From Campylobacter concisus (lineage in GTDB: Bacteria; Campylobacterota; Campylobacteria; Campylobacterales; Campylobacteraceae): 64,000 bases of DNA. The stretch is taken from NCBI RefSeq assembly GCF_003048535.1, contig NZ_PIRQ01000001.1:62001-126000 (forward strand), in the 5' to 3' direction. The notes under the pieces were generated by a model. The model did not search any database, was not told where the DNA came from, and saw only the letters and a list, made by a program, of their open reading frames with translations. A program made the translations under genes and the position numbers. The first letter of the stretch is position 1. Each line of letters opens with the position of its first letter. Positions 52,617-61,889 of this stretch are shown in pieces.

Positions 52617-53798
52617 TTAGTCCTTAATGAAATGTCCTACAAATTTAGAGTAGTTATCTAAAATTTTGCCGCCCTTTCTATATCCAAGCGCACACGCTTC
52701 ATAAGCGTAAAATACGCCTGCTTGGTAGTTATCGCCTCTTTCATCTTGATTAAACTCGTAAAATTCTTGATAGATAGCTTTATTTGAGTCGTATTTGCCA
52801 TCACTGCTTGCTATTTGTGCGCCGTTTTCATCGTGTATCGAGACGTTTGCGCCCTCTCTACCAAATACCGGCTTTTTCACATATTTTTTACCCTTTAGCG
52901 GCTCGTTTGAGGTCTCAAGTAAGAGTGGATGATTTGGATAAAGATCCCAAAGAATTTTTAAAATTCCCTTGCTTTGGAAAAGTAACGTGTAGGCTGGGTT
53001 TATGATGATGGCTTTTTGATTTTTGATGATATTTGAGAGTATGAGTGCTAGCTCGCCCTCATCGATCGCTATGCTCTCCCAAGGTACGAGTTTAAACCAG
53101 TATTCGAAATTTTCATCATTTTTAAAAATGCCCTCGTTATCGTTAAAAACGACCTCGTCAACGTAAGCAAAGTCGGTTTTAAAGCCGGCCTCTTTTGCGA
53201 TGTATTGCAGCAATTTCACGGTTTGCTCGTCCTCGATACTACCAGCGATAGAGCTAAAGAGTATCCCCCAACCCTCGTAAACATCCTCGAAATTTACATT
53301 ATCGTTGCCAAGCGTGATAAGGCGTTTAAAATTTTGTTTTAGAGCTTCGTAAAGGTTATTAAATTGCTCTGCTTCGTCCATATGATTTAGCTTTAGCATC
53401 GCCCACTGAATGATCGCTGTCTCAAAGACTGCCGTTGGCGTGTCTGCGTTAAATTCGATCAGTTTTATCGGCTTACCATCAAGTCCGCCTGCAAGATCAA
53501 ATCTGCCATAAAGGTGCCAGTGAACGTCGTTTTCCCAGCTTTTTTTTATACTATCAACGAGATTAAACGGTATGCCTATCTCGTGGAAAAGGTTGTTGTC
53601 AATGACGTGTTGAGCGGCATTTACATACATATCGTATAGCTCATTTGCCGCTTCGTAGTAAGCGTCCGCTTCACTTGCTTTTACCTGTACGATCTCATCT
53701 GCGATATATGAGCTGTTGTCGTTATCTGTATGCCACGCAAAGCCGATTTTTTCCATAAATTCGTTATTTAACGGAGTGATTTTTCTTAAATTTATCAT
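52617..53798 (-). CDS. Glutathionylspermidine synthase-family ATP-grasp protein
   Basis: 393 residues, ATP-grasp fold of the GSP synthase family. Recognisable stretches are GRFDLAGGLDG, LIEFNADTPTA (Mg-binding acidic residues), EGWGILFSS, KKPVFGREGANVSI (ATP-binding lysine) and a C-terminal QAGVFYAYEACALGYRKGG. The amidase domain of E. coli Gss is absent. The substrate is unproven in this lineage. It is 2 bases downstream of the UPF0323 lipoprotein gene. Confidence 0.88.
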   Translation of the reverse strand: MINLRKITPLNNEFMEKIGFAWHTDNDNSSYIADEIVQVKASEADAYYEAANELYDMYVNAAQHVIDNNLFHEIGIPFNLVDSIKKSWENDVHWHLYGRFDLAGGLDGKPIKLIEFNADTPTAVFETAIIQWAMLKLNHMDEAEQFNNLYEALKQNFKRLITLGNDNVNFEDVYEGWGILFSSIAGSIEDEQTVKLLQYIAKEAGFKTDFAYVDEVVFNDNEGIFKNDENFEYWFKLVPWESIAIDEGELALILSNIIKNQKAIIINPAYTLLFQSKGILKILWDLYPNHPLLLETSNEPLKGKKYVKKPVFGREGANVSIHDENGAQIASSDGKYDSNKAIYQEFYEFNQDERGDNYQAGVFYAYEACALGYRKGGKILDNYSKFVGHFIKD

Positions 53799-53800
53799 TT

Positions 53801-54418
53801 TTAGCCTCCAAAGCTTGATGAGCTAGAGCTTGATTTTGAGCCACCACCAAAAAATCCACTCTTGCCACCACTACTTCTTGCGGCAGAATTTGCCGCTTTT
53901 TGCTTATTAAAGCTATCAACGCTTCTTGTGTATGAGCTTGGATTTTTGTAAGTACTTTGGCGATTTGCTTGGAAATTTTGGTTGCCAAAGAGTTTGCTAC
54001 CTATCCAGCTACCAAGTATCGCGCCAGCTGCTGAGGCAAGTATTGTTTCTCCAAGGCTTAGGCCGCCACTGCTTAGCTGTGCGTCGCTAGACTTTGTTAA
54101 ATTTGAAGTACCATTATCAATATTTGCGTTCGCTTGAGCTAAGAGTTTATCGATCTCTTCCTTGCTTAGCACACGTTCAGTGCCGTTGATATCTTTTAGC
54201 ACGACTCTAGTTTCGGTGCTTGGATACTCTTCTAAAATTTTATAAACACCAGGTGCGCTCTCTTCGATGATGACAAAGGCGCCATTTTTTTGCGCAACTT
54301 CATTTAGTGCATTTTCGTTACCGCCATTGTCGCTTCCGCAACCTGCAAGGCCAGCCATAACGATCGCACCAAAACCGCCCACCGCAGCATAAGTAGCTAT
54401 TTTTTTAATGTGTTTCAT
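53801..54418 (-). CDS. UPF0323-family lipoprotein
   Basis: 205 residues. The signal peptide ends at a lipobox (GLAGC, Cys27), so it should be lipid-anchored. A small conserved domain (about 45-95) contains VYKILEEYPS. A glycine-zipper-like segment (LGETILASAAGAILGSWIG) follows near 125-145. The tail is a low-complexity Ser/Gly run (KSSSSSSSFGG). Relatives are HP0232 of H. pylori and Cj0371. It overlaps the upstream DNA-binding gene by 4 bases. Confidence 0.88.
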   Translation of the reverse strand: MKHIKKIATYAAVGGFGAIVMAGLAGCGSDNGGNENALNEVAQKNGAFVIIEESAPGVYKILEEYPSTETRVVLKDINGTERVLSKEEIDKLLAQANANIDNGTSNLTKSSDAQLSSGGLSLGETILASAAGAILGSWIGSKLFGNQNFQANRQSTYKNPSSYTRSVDSFNKQKAANSAARSSGGKSGFFGGGSKSSSSSSSFGG

Positions 54419-55047
54419 ATCTCTCCTATCAACTCTTTTAAATTTTTATGTCTTCTAACAAGTATCACGCCTCGTTTAAATTTTATAAATTTTGAGTGGT
54501 GTATCGCTTTTATTATCTTTTCACTGGCCTTTTTCGTTGCCTTTGGCTTTAGATTTAGCTCCTTTAAAAATTCACTTAAATTTATCCATTTTGACTCATT
54601 TTCTATCTCGGCCTCTATCGCTTCATTGCTTGGCATATCATCATTTTTTTGTGCTAAAAGCGGCCTTTGCATGGCATTTAGAAACTGTATGAGTTTCTCA
54701 TCTCTATCTTTATAAATTTGCAAAATTTCATTTTTTCGCTCGATTAGCATCTGCTCTTTTTCTTTAAAAAGCCTATCTTTATCGGCTTGCAAGTTTAAAT
54801 TTAAACTCTTTAACTCGCTTAACTCATTTAGCAAATAATTTACAAACTCATCATTTTGGGATTTAGTTTTTGTACTTTTTGGAGTGGATTTTGTGGCCTT
54901 TTCGCTACTTGGTTTCTCATCAAGGATGACAAATTTTGTGCCATTTTCAATGACTGTATTTATCGAACCACGGCGGATTCTATTATAGACTGCTTCTTTT
55001 GTTATGCCTAAAATTTCTGCAGCTTCGTTTATAGCTAGCTTTTGCAT
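54415..55047 (-). CDS. Helix-turn-helix DNA-binding protein
   Basis: 210 residues. Residues 1-45 form an excisionase/MerR-like winged helix-turn-helix (INEAAEILGITKEAVYNRIRRGS). A lysine-rich linker, a coiled coil (about 70-130) and a basic C-terminal segment follow. No effector domain is visible. It is transcribed with the UPF0323 gene. Regulatory targets are unknown. Confidence 0.75.
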   Translation of the reverse strand: MQKLAINEAAEILGITKEAVYNRIRRGSINTVIENGTKFVILDEKPSSEKATKSTPKSTKTKSQNDEFVNYLLNELSELKSLNLNLQADKDRLFKEKEQMLIERKNEILQIYKDRDEKLIQFLNAMQRPLLAQKNDDMPSNEAIEAEIENESKWINLSEFLKELNLKPKATKKASEKIIKAIHHSKFIKFKRGVILVRRHKNLKELIGEI

Positions 55048-55118
55048 CGAATTTCCGTTTAAAATAAAATAAAAATTTTGCTTTGATTATAAAAAAATAA
55101 GGCTAAAAGAAGAGTTAA

Positions 55119-55143
55119 ACAAAGAGAGCAAAGCCCTCTTTGT
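55119..55143 (-). terminator. Rho-independent terminator of rpsU
   Basis: Arms ACAAAGAG (55119-55126) and CTCTTTGT (55136-55143) form an 8-bp stem 7 bases beyond the rpsU stop, followed on the minus strand by a T-rich stretch. Confidence 0.65.
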
Positions 55144-55150
55144 CTTGGTT

Positions 55151-55363
55151 TTAGAGTCTTGACTCGTAGCGTCTAAGCATATAAAGACGTTTAAGCATTT
55201 TCTTGCGAGCTGCAATTTTTTGTTTCTTGCGGATCTCAGTTTTAGGCTCAAAGAAGCGTCTAGCTCTTGCTTCAGTAACGACTAAATTACGGTCAGTTTG
55301 TTTTTTAAACTTTCTGTAACCCTCGTCAAATGACTCGTTAGGATGTACCTTAATACCAGGCAA
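55151..55363 (-). CDS. rpsU: 30S ribosomal protein S21
   Basis: 70 residues from TTG at 55363, giving the family N-terminus (M)[22 protein letters not shown] 4 codons upstream is possible but not family-like. The C-terminal helix [17 protein letters not shown] is typical. S21 contacts the 16S 3' end during initiation. It is followed by a terminator. Confidence 0.96.
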   Translation of the reverse strand: MPGIKVHPNESFDEGYRKFKKQTDRNLVVTEARARRFFEPKTEIRKKQKIAARKKMLKRLYMLRRYESRL

Positions 55364-55501
55364 CGTCCTCACCACCTTTCAGATTAAAATAAGCCGTGAG
55401 TATAGTTTAATTTTCATAAATTTAAGCTTTTAACTATTTTTTTTTAAAACTCTTTTAATGCCATAAGCTTTATAATCATAAAATTTCAAAAAAGGCTTAT
55501 T

Positions 55502-56827
55502 ATGTCAAAGGATTTTCATCTTAGCTACGCCAAGAGGCGTTACATTTTTTTCGCCTGTATTACGCTATTTGTCTTTGTTTTGCCATTTATCAGAGTAAAT
55601 GATGCGCAGCTATTTTTGCTAAGTTTTGATAAAAGTAGAGTTGATCTCTTTTTTACAAAATTTGATATGCAAGAGCTTTATTTGTTGCCATTTTTGTTTA
55701 TTATTTTGTTCTTAAGCATATTTTTTCTAACGACACTTGCAGGGCGTGTTTGGTGCGGTTGGAGCTGTCCGCAAACTATTTTTAGAACGATATTCCGTGA
55801 CCTTTTGCAAACTAAAATTTTAAAGATCAGAAAAAATATACAAAATAAGCAGAATGAGCCAAAAGGACAAATTTTAAAGCGTGCTTTAGCAGTTGGAATT
55901 TGGTGTATTTTAGCTCTTGTTATTTCGGCAAATTTTTTATGGTATTTTGTGCCACCGCTTGATTTTTTTACTTATTTAAAAGAGCCAAGCGAACATGGGG
56001 TTTTGCTTGCATTTTGGCTTGTTATCGCTATTTGGTTAGTTTATGATGTCATCATTTTAAAAGAAAATTTTTGCATTTATGTCTGTCCTTACGCTAGGGT
56101 GCAATCAGTGATGTTTGATAACGATACGATCCAAGTTATTTACAACCAAAAAAGAGGCGGCGTAATCTATAATGGAAAAGAGAAATTTAAAAAGCCAAAA
56201 GAAGAGGGTGCGCTATGTACTGGCTGCGAGGCATGCGTGAGGATATGCCCAACGCACATTGATATAAGAAAAGGTATGCAGCTTGAATGTATAAATTGTC
56301 TAGAATGTAGCGATGCTTGTGCTAAAGTGATGAAGCATTTTGATGAAAGTTCGCTTATTGAGTGGAGAAGTATAAATTCTATAAAAGAGCAAAAAAGAGT
56401 CAAAATTTTACGCTTTAGAACGGTTGCTTATCTCGTTATTTTGGGCATTGTTTTGACAGCTGGGGCATTGATGAGTGGGAAAAAAGAAAGTATGCTTTTA
56501 AACATAAATAGAACAAGCGAGCTTTATAAAATTTTAGGCGAAAATGAAGTCGAAAATTCTTACGTATTTTTGGTGCAAAACACACAAAATAAAGAGCATG
56601 CCTTTTACTTTGAAGTAGACGATAAGAATATAGAAATTTCTCGTCCAAATAAGCCATTTATATTAAAAGCTGGCGCAAAACAACGAGTCATCGTCACATT
56701 AAAATCAAAAAATGAAAATTTAAGCGATAAAGATCTTTTAAAACATATAAATATAAAAGCCTATGCTACCGATGAGCCAGCTATCAGCGTGCAAAGGCAA
56801 AGTACTTTTATCTATCCTAAAAGATGA
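55502..56827 (+). CDS. ccoG: CcoG-type cytochrome c oxidase accessory protein (ferredoxin/copper reductase)
   Basis: 441 residues. Four or five membrane helices are seen, with the conserved segment GRVWCGWSCPQT (near 82) and CIYVCPYARVQSVM (near 195). Two 4Fe-4S sites, CTGCEACVRICPTHID and CINCLECSDACAKVM, face the cytoplasm. A C-terminal periplasmic immunoglobulin-like domain starts near 335. CcoG (RdxA) reduces copper for cbb3 oxidase assembly. The C. jejuni counterpart Cj0369c is likewise beside cmeR. Confidence 0.92.
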   Translation: MSKDFHLSYAKRRYIFFACITLFVFVLPFIRVNDAQLFLLSFDKSRVDLFFTKFDMQELYLLPFLFIILFLSIFFLTTLAGRVWCGWSCPQTIFRTIFRDLLQTKILKIRKNIQNKQNEPKGQILKRALAVGIWCILALVISANFLWYFVPPLDFFTYLKEPSEHGVLLAFWLVIAIWLVYDVIILKENFCIYVCPYARVQSVMFDNDTIQVIYNQKRGGVIYNGKEKFKKPKEEGALCTGCEACVRICPTHIDIRKGMQLECINCLECSDACAKVMKHFDESSLIEWRSINSIKEQKRVKILRFRTVAYLVILGIVLTAGALMSGKKESMLLNINRTSELYKILGENEVENSYVFLVQNTQNKEHAFYFEVDDKNIEISRPNKPFILKAGAKQRVIVTLKSKNENLSDKDLLKHINIKAYATDEPAISVQRQSTFIYPKR

Positions 56828-56857
56828 TAAAATGGCAAAAATTTAACAGGAAACAAG

Positions 56858-57484
56858 ATGGCGATCTCAGAAAAGGGTAAAAAAAGATACGAACTTATCG
56901 TAAAAACAGCACTTGAACTATTTTTAGAAAAAGGATACGAAAAGACAAGCTTAAGTGATATCGTAGCGATAAGTGGTGGATCGCTTTCTAGCATTTATAC
57001 ATTTTTTGAGAACAAAGAGGGGCTTTTTGAGGCGATCGTTGAGCAAGAGATAGATAGCCTTATAAAAGAGATCGATGAGAAAATAGATCTTAAAATTTCT
57101 CACAGCTTGGAGGAGTTTTTAACCAAATTTGCAACTATAATATTTTCTATCGTTTGTAGCAAAAGGCACATCTCTCTTGGCAGGATAATGATGAGCGAGG
57201 GTTCTAAAAATGGTGGCAAGCTTGGTAAGACGTTTTTGGATCAAATTTTAAAAAAGATCGATCTTGTGCTTATAAATTTCTTTGAAAGAGACGAAGTAAA
57301 AGCCAAGCTTGACTCAAAATTTTCAGCCAGATTTGCTGCAAAGTACTTTATACAAAGCGTGATCGGGGCTTATTACTACGATTCGCTTTTGATAAATGAA
57401 GAACCAAAACTTAGTGAAAAAGAGCGTAAAAAGCATATTGACTTGTGTGTTGAGTTGTTTTTGGATGGAATTAGTAAAAAATAA
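56858..57484 (+). CDS. cmeR: TetR-family repressor CmeR
   Basis: 208 residues. TetR helix-turn-helix: KTSLSDIVAISGGSLSSIYTFFENKEGLF at about 29-57, quoted here by its YTFFENKEGL core. The C-terminal two-thirds are the helical ligand-binding domain. In C. jejuni CmeR represses cmeABC and is relieved by bile salts. A matching operator lies 49 bases downstream, in front of cmeA. Confidence 0.93.
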   Translation: MAISEKGKKRYELIVKTALELFLEKGYEKTSLSDIVAISGGSLSSIYTFFENKEGLFEAIVEQEIDSLIKEIDEKIDLKISHSLEEFLTKFATIIFSIVCSKRHISLGRIMMSEGSKNGGKLGKTFLDQILKKIDLVLINFFERDEVKAKLDSKFSARFAAKYFIQSVIGAYYYDSLLINEEPKLSEKERKKHIDLCVELFLDGISKK

Positions 57485-57486
57485 AA

Positions 57487-57515
57487 TTGACTTTTTATTT
57501 GTTTTCTAATATAAT
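57487..57515 (+). promoter_or_regulatory. cmeABC promoter
   Basis: TTGACT (57487-57492), 17-base spacer, TATAAT (57510-57515). It begins 2 bases after the cmeR stop and lies just upstream of the operator. Confidence 0.75.
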
Positions 57516-57532
57516 CGAGAACTTTAAATTTT

Positions 57533-57548
57533 TGTAACAATTATTACA
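57533..57548. promoter_or_regulatory. CmeR operator
   Basis: The inverted repeat TGTAACAATTATTACA matches the 16-bp CmeR site known in C. jejuni (TGTAAT...ATTACA form) at nearly every position. It covers the region just downstream of the -10, so a bound repressor would block initiation. Confidence 0.75.
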
Positions 57549-57592
57549 AAAACTAAATATGATATTAAAATTTAAAATTAAGAGAGGTTTTT

Positions 57593-58753
57593 ATGGCAAA
57601 TTTTAAGAGTGTTCTTGTGCTTTCGGTTGCAGTTTTATTTCTAAGTGGTTGTTTTGAAAATAAAGAGAATAAAGCGGCAGCAGGTCGCCAGATGCCGCTA
57701 TCTCATGTGGATATTTTTACCGCACAAAAAACAGACATGCCTATTAGTTTTGATTACACCGCAACGGTTACAAGTAGTCAAGATGTTATTATCTATCCAA
57801 AAGTTGGCGGAACTATCATAAAGCAGTTTTTCAAGCCAGGAAGTAAAGTAAAAGCGGGCGATAAGTTATTTTTGATAGATCCAGAAAAATATCAAGCTAG
57901 CTTTGACTCACTTGATGCCTCTGTTGGAGTAGCAAATGCAAATTTAAAAAATGCCGAGACCGAGTTTAAAAGAATTTCTGCCCTTTATAAGAAAAATGCA
58001 GTCTCTCAAAAAGACTACGACGCAGCAGTTGCAGCCTATGATATTGCAAATGCAAATTTAGTAAGTGCAAAAGCAAATTTAAAAAATGCAAAAATCGATC
58101 TAGGATACACGACTATTACAGCGCCATTTGACGGCGTAGTGGGTGATAACCAAGTAGATGTTGGCTCGCTTGTCATAGCAAACCAAACAAAACTTGTAAG
58201 GCTTACAAAAATAAATCCTATTGAGGCAGAATTTTATATCGCTGATGTGGATAATCTAACTAGAAAGACAAATCTGGATAACGGCTCATGGCAGCAGCTA
58301 AATAGTGACGCTGTGTTAAGTGTCAATGGCGAAAATTTTAATGGTAAAGTAAATTTTATAGATAACGTCGTAAATACTGCAACTGGTAGCGTTTTGGCAA
58401 AGGCTAGTTTTGATAATAGTGAAGGTAAAATTTTACCAGGTACGTTTGGTCATATAAAGATGAGCGGCTTTGTTCAAAAAAATGCCTTTAACATCCCACA
58501 AGTTGCCCTTCAACAAAGCGCTACAAACTCTTATGTTTTAGTCGTAAAAGATGGCAAAGTAAGCCAGAAAAATGTGAAAACAGGATATCAAACAAAAAAT
58601 ATGGTAGCAGTCACTGAAGGTCTCGAAGATGGCGATAAGATAATCGTTAATAACTTCCTTAAAATCGGAGTTGGTGCACCAGTTGAAACTGATAAAGACC
58701 TAAGTGCGGAATTTATAAATGGCAAAGATGCAAACGCTACAAGTAGCAAGTAA
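57593..58753 (+). CDS. cmeA: CmeA, periplasmic adaptor of RND efflux pump
   Basis: 386 residues. Lipobox LFLSGC with Cys20, so anchored to the inner membrane by lipid. The lipoyl/hairpin/beta-barrel adaptor pattern is clear: VYPKVGGTIIKQFFKPGSKVKAGDKLF-type strand, a coiled hairpin rich in Ala/Asn/Lys (about 100-160), and TITAPFDGVVGDNQVDVGS. It links CmeB to the outer membrane channel. RBS GAGAGG precedes the ATG. Confidence 0.95.
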   Translation: MANFKSVLVLSVAVLFLSGCFENKENKAAAGRQMPLSHVDIFTAQKTDMPISFDYTATVTSSQDVIIYPKVGGTIIKQFFKPGSKVKAGDKLFLIDPEKYQASFDSLDASVGVANANLKNAETEFKRISALYKKNAVSQKDYDAAVAAYDIANANLVSAKANLKNAKIDLGYTTITAPFDGVVGDNQVDVGSLVIANQTKLVRLTKINPIEAEFYIADVDNLTRKTNLDNGSWQQLNSDAVLSVNGENFNGKVNFIDNVVNTATGSVLAKASFDNSEGKILPGTFGHIKMSGFVQKNAFNIPQVALQQSATNSYVLVVKDGKVSQKNVKTGYQTKNMVAVTEGLEDGDKIIVNNFLKIGVGAPVETDKDLSAEFINGKDANATSSK

Positions 58754-58763
58754 AGGCAGATAG

Positions 58764-61700
58764 ATGTTTTCAAGATTTTTCATAAACCGCCCGATATTTG
58801 CGACTGTTATATCTATCATTATAGTTATAGCAGGTTTTATGGGTATCAAGGGGCTTCCAATAGAGGAGTATCCAAGTCTTACACCGCCTACCGTCTCTGT
58901 AAGTGCGACATATAGTGGCGCTGATGCGCAGACTATCGCCGACTCGGTTGCAAGTGCCATTGAAGATCAGATAAATGGCGTTGAAAATATGCTCTATATG
59001 CAAAGCACCTCAAGCTCAGCAGGTACTATGAATATAAGCGTATATTTTAAGATCGGCTCATCATCAAAGCAAGCTACGATCGATGTAAATAACCGCGTGC
59101 AAGCTGCCCTTTCAAGGTTGCCTCAAGAAGTGCAAAATATGGGCGTAACAGTGCGCGAAAGAAGTGGCTCGATCCTTCAAGTTGTTGGCTTTACAAATCC
59201 AAATATGGATTTGATCGAACTATATAACTATGTAAATTTAAATATTGCTGATGAGATAAAAAGGGTTAGTGGTATCGGTGATACAGTATTGATAGGTACT
59301 AAAGAGTATTCTATGAGAATTTGGCTAAAGCCAGATAGACTAGCTCATTTTAAACTAACTCCAAGCGACGTCATTTCTCAAGTAAAAATTCAAAACTCAC
59401 AATACGCTGCTGGCAAGATAGGCGAACAGCCATCGGATGGTGGTAATCCTTATGTTTATTCTGTTCGTACCGATGGACGTCTTAAAGATGCAGCCCAGTT
59501 TGGCGATATAATAATTAAAAGCTCCGATGGATCAGTGTTGAAGCTAAAAGATGTAGCTACCATAGAGCTTGGAGCAGCTAGCTATGCTAACGACGCGATG
59601 TTAAACGGCAAACCGGCTATTCCTCTTTTGCTATTTTTACAAAACGATGCGAATGCTCTTGCTACCGCAAATGCTGTAAAAGAAAAGCTTAACGAGCTAA
59701 AGAAAACTTATCCTGTTGGCCTAGAGCACACCATAGCTTACAATCCAACAGAATTTATAGATGTTTCAATTGATGAGGTTATAAAAACTTTTATTGAAGC
59801 GATGGTACTCGTCTTAATCGTAATGTACTTTTTCCTAAAAAGTTTTCGTGCAACTATCATCCCGATGCTTGCCGTGCCAGTATCTATCATAGGTACATTT
59901 GGTGGACTTTATGTAATGGGCTTTAGTATAAATTTGATCACACTTTTTGCACTGATCCTAGCCATAGGTATCGTCGTAGATGACGCTATTATCGTCATAG
60001 AAAATGTCGAGAGAATTTTACATGAAGATAAAGACATAAGTGTAAAAGATGCAACATTTAAGGCGATGGAGGAGGTGCAAACTCCGGTTATCTCTATTGT
60101 ACTTGTACTTTGTGCGGTTTTCGTGCCAGTTTCATTTATGGAGGGCTTTGTTGGCGTTATACAAAAGCAGTTTGCGCTCACACTTGTCATTTCTGTTTGT
60201 ATCTCAGGCTTTGTCGCTCTTACTCTTACGCCAGCACTTTGTGCGGTTATGCTTAAGAAGCAAGAGAGTAAGCCATTTTGGATAGTTCAGAAATTTAACG
60301 ACTTCTTTGACTTTAGTACTAGGCTCTTTACAGCAGGCGTGGCAAAAATTTTAAAACACGTCATCATTAGTTTTATAGTCATTGGCATAATGGGATTTGC
60401 GACGTATGGCTTATTTCAAAAGGTGCCAAAAGGACTTGTGCCTTCAGAAGACAAGGGTGCTTTAATGGTTATCACTTCGCTTCCGCCTTCAACAAATATG
60501 CTAAAGACAAAAGAAGAAGTAGTCTCGATTAGCAACGCCATTTTAAGCAATCCAAATGTTGAGTTCACTATGGCTTTTGCAGGTTATGACATACTAGCTA
60601 GCTCGCTTAGGGAAAATTCAGCCGTTAGCTTTATAAAGCTAAAAGATTGGAGTGAGAGAAAAGGCGCTAACAATGGAGCTGATACATTAGCTGGCCAGTT
60701 TAATGGTATGCTTTGGAGCTCAAAAAACTCAATGACATTCGTTGTAAATTTACCGCCTATTATGGGTCTATCAATGACTGGTGGCTTTGAGATGTATCTA
60801 CAAAACAAAAGCGGCAAGAGCTACAATGAGATAGAAGCAGATGCTAGAAAAGTATCAGCAATAGCCAATGCAAGGCCTGAGCTAACAAATGTCAGAACCA
60901 CGCTTGAGACAAATTATCGTCAGTTCAAGATAACAGTTGATAAAGAAAAAGCTAAATTATTTGGCGTAAGTGAGAGCGAAATTTTTAGCACGGTAGCAGC
61001 TACTTTTGGCTCTTACTATATAAACGACTTCAACCTTGCAGGCAAGTCTTACCGCGTATATGCAAGGGCAAGCGATAACTTTAGAAACAGCCCTGAGGAT
61101 CTAAGAAAAATTTTCGTTCGCTCAAATGATGGTGGCATGGTGCCATTAAATTCAGTAGCGACGCTTACAAGAACGATCGGACCTGATATCGTTGATAGAT
61201 TTAACCTCTTTCCATCAGCTAAGATCATGGGCGATCCAAAACCTGGCTACACATCAGGTGATGCGATCAGAGCGATACAAGAGGTCGTAAATGATACGCT
61301 AAGCAGCGAGGACTACGCTATAAGCTGGGCGGGAACGGCGTATCAAGAGGTAAATTCTCAAGGAACAGGCACGGTTGCTTTTATCTTTGGTATGATTTTT
61401 GTCTTTTTGATTCTTGCAGCTCAGTACGAGAGATGGCTCATCCCGCTTGCAGTCATCACTGCCGTACCATTTGCGGTATTTGGCTCATTGCTCGCAGTCT
61501 GGATAAGAGGGCTAACAAACGATATCTACTTTGAGATCGGACTCTTGCTACTCATCGGTCTGGCGGCTAAAAACGCCATTTTGATCGTAGAATTTGCAAT
61601 GCAAGAGCGTGATAGTGGTAAGAGCATATTTGACTCAGCGATAAATGCAGCTAGACTTCGTTTTAGACCTATCGTAATGACTTCAATTGCATTTACTCTA

Positions 61701-61889
61701 GGCGTTTTTCCAATGGTTATAAGCACAGGCGCAGGCGCTGCATCTCGCCACTCACTAGGAACTGGCGTGGTTGGTGGTATGATCGCATCAACAACAATAG
61801 CTATATTTTTCGTGCCAATGTTTTACTATTTGCTTGAAAATTTAAATGAGAAATACTGGAAAAAGGGAGCAAAAAAAGATGAAAAATAA
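58764..61889 (+). CDS. cmeB: CmeB, RND-family multidrug and bile-salt efflux transporter
   Basis: 1041 residues, twelve membrane helices in two halves with large periplasmic loops. The proton-relay pair is in AIGIVVDDAIIVIENVER (helix 4), and the second half has LIGLAAKNAILIVEFA (helix 10/11). The N-terminal FFINRPIFA is typical of the AcrB/MexB family. It confers resistance to bile and antibiotics in Campylobacter. It is 10 bases after cmeA and overlaps cmeC. Confidence 0.97.
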   Translation: MFSRFFINRPIFATVISIIIVIAGFMGIKGLPIEEYPSLTPPTVSVSATYSGADAQTIADSVASAIEDQINGVENMLYMQSTSSSAGTMNISVYFKIGSSSKQATIDVNNRVQAALSRLPQEVQNMGVTVRERSGSILQVVGFTNPNMDLIELYNYVNLNIADEIKRVSGIGDTVLIGTKEYSMRIWLKPDRLAHFKLTPSDVISQVKIQNSQYAAGKIGEQPSDGGNPYVYSVRTDGRLKDAAQFGDIIIKSSDGSVLKLKDVATIELGAASYANDAMLNGKPAIPLLLFLQNDANALATANAVKEKLNELKKTYPVGLEHTIAYNPTEFIDVSIDEVIKTFIEAMVLVLIVMYFFLKSFRATIIPMLAVPVSIIGTFGGLYVMGFSINLITLFALILAIGIVVDDAIIVIENVERILHEDKDISVKDATFKAMEEVQTPVISIVLVLCAVFVPVSFMEGFVGVIQKQFALTLVISVCISGFVALTLTPALCAVMLKKQESKPFWIVQKFNDFFDFSTRLFTAGVAKILKHVIISFIVIGIMGFATYGLFQKVPKGLVPSEDKGALMVITSLPPSTNMLKTKEEVVSISNAILSNPNVEFTMAFAGYDILASSLRENSAVSFIKLKDWSERKGANNGADTLAGQFNGMLWSSKNSMTFVVNLPPIMGLSMTGGFEMYLQNKSGKSYNEIEADARKVSAIANARPELTNVRTTLETNYRQFKITVDKEKAKLFGVSESEIFSTVAATFGSYYINDFNLAGKSYRVYARASDNFRNSPEDLRKIFVRSNDGGMVPLNSVATLTRTIGPDIVDRFNLFPSAKIMGDPKPGYTSGDAIRAIQEVVNDTLSSEDYAISWAGTAYQEVNSQGTGTVAFIFGMIFVFLILAAQYERWLIPLAVITAVPFAVFGSLLAVWIRGLTNDIYFEIGLLLLIGLAAKNAILIVEFAMQERDSGKSIFDSAINAARLRFRPIVMTSIAFTLGVFPMVISTGAGAASRHSLGTGVVGGMIASTTIAIFFVPMFYYLLENLNEKYWKKGAKKDEK

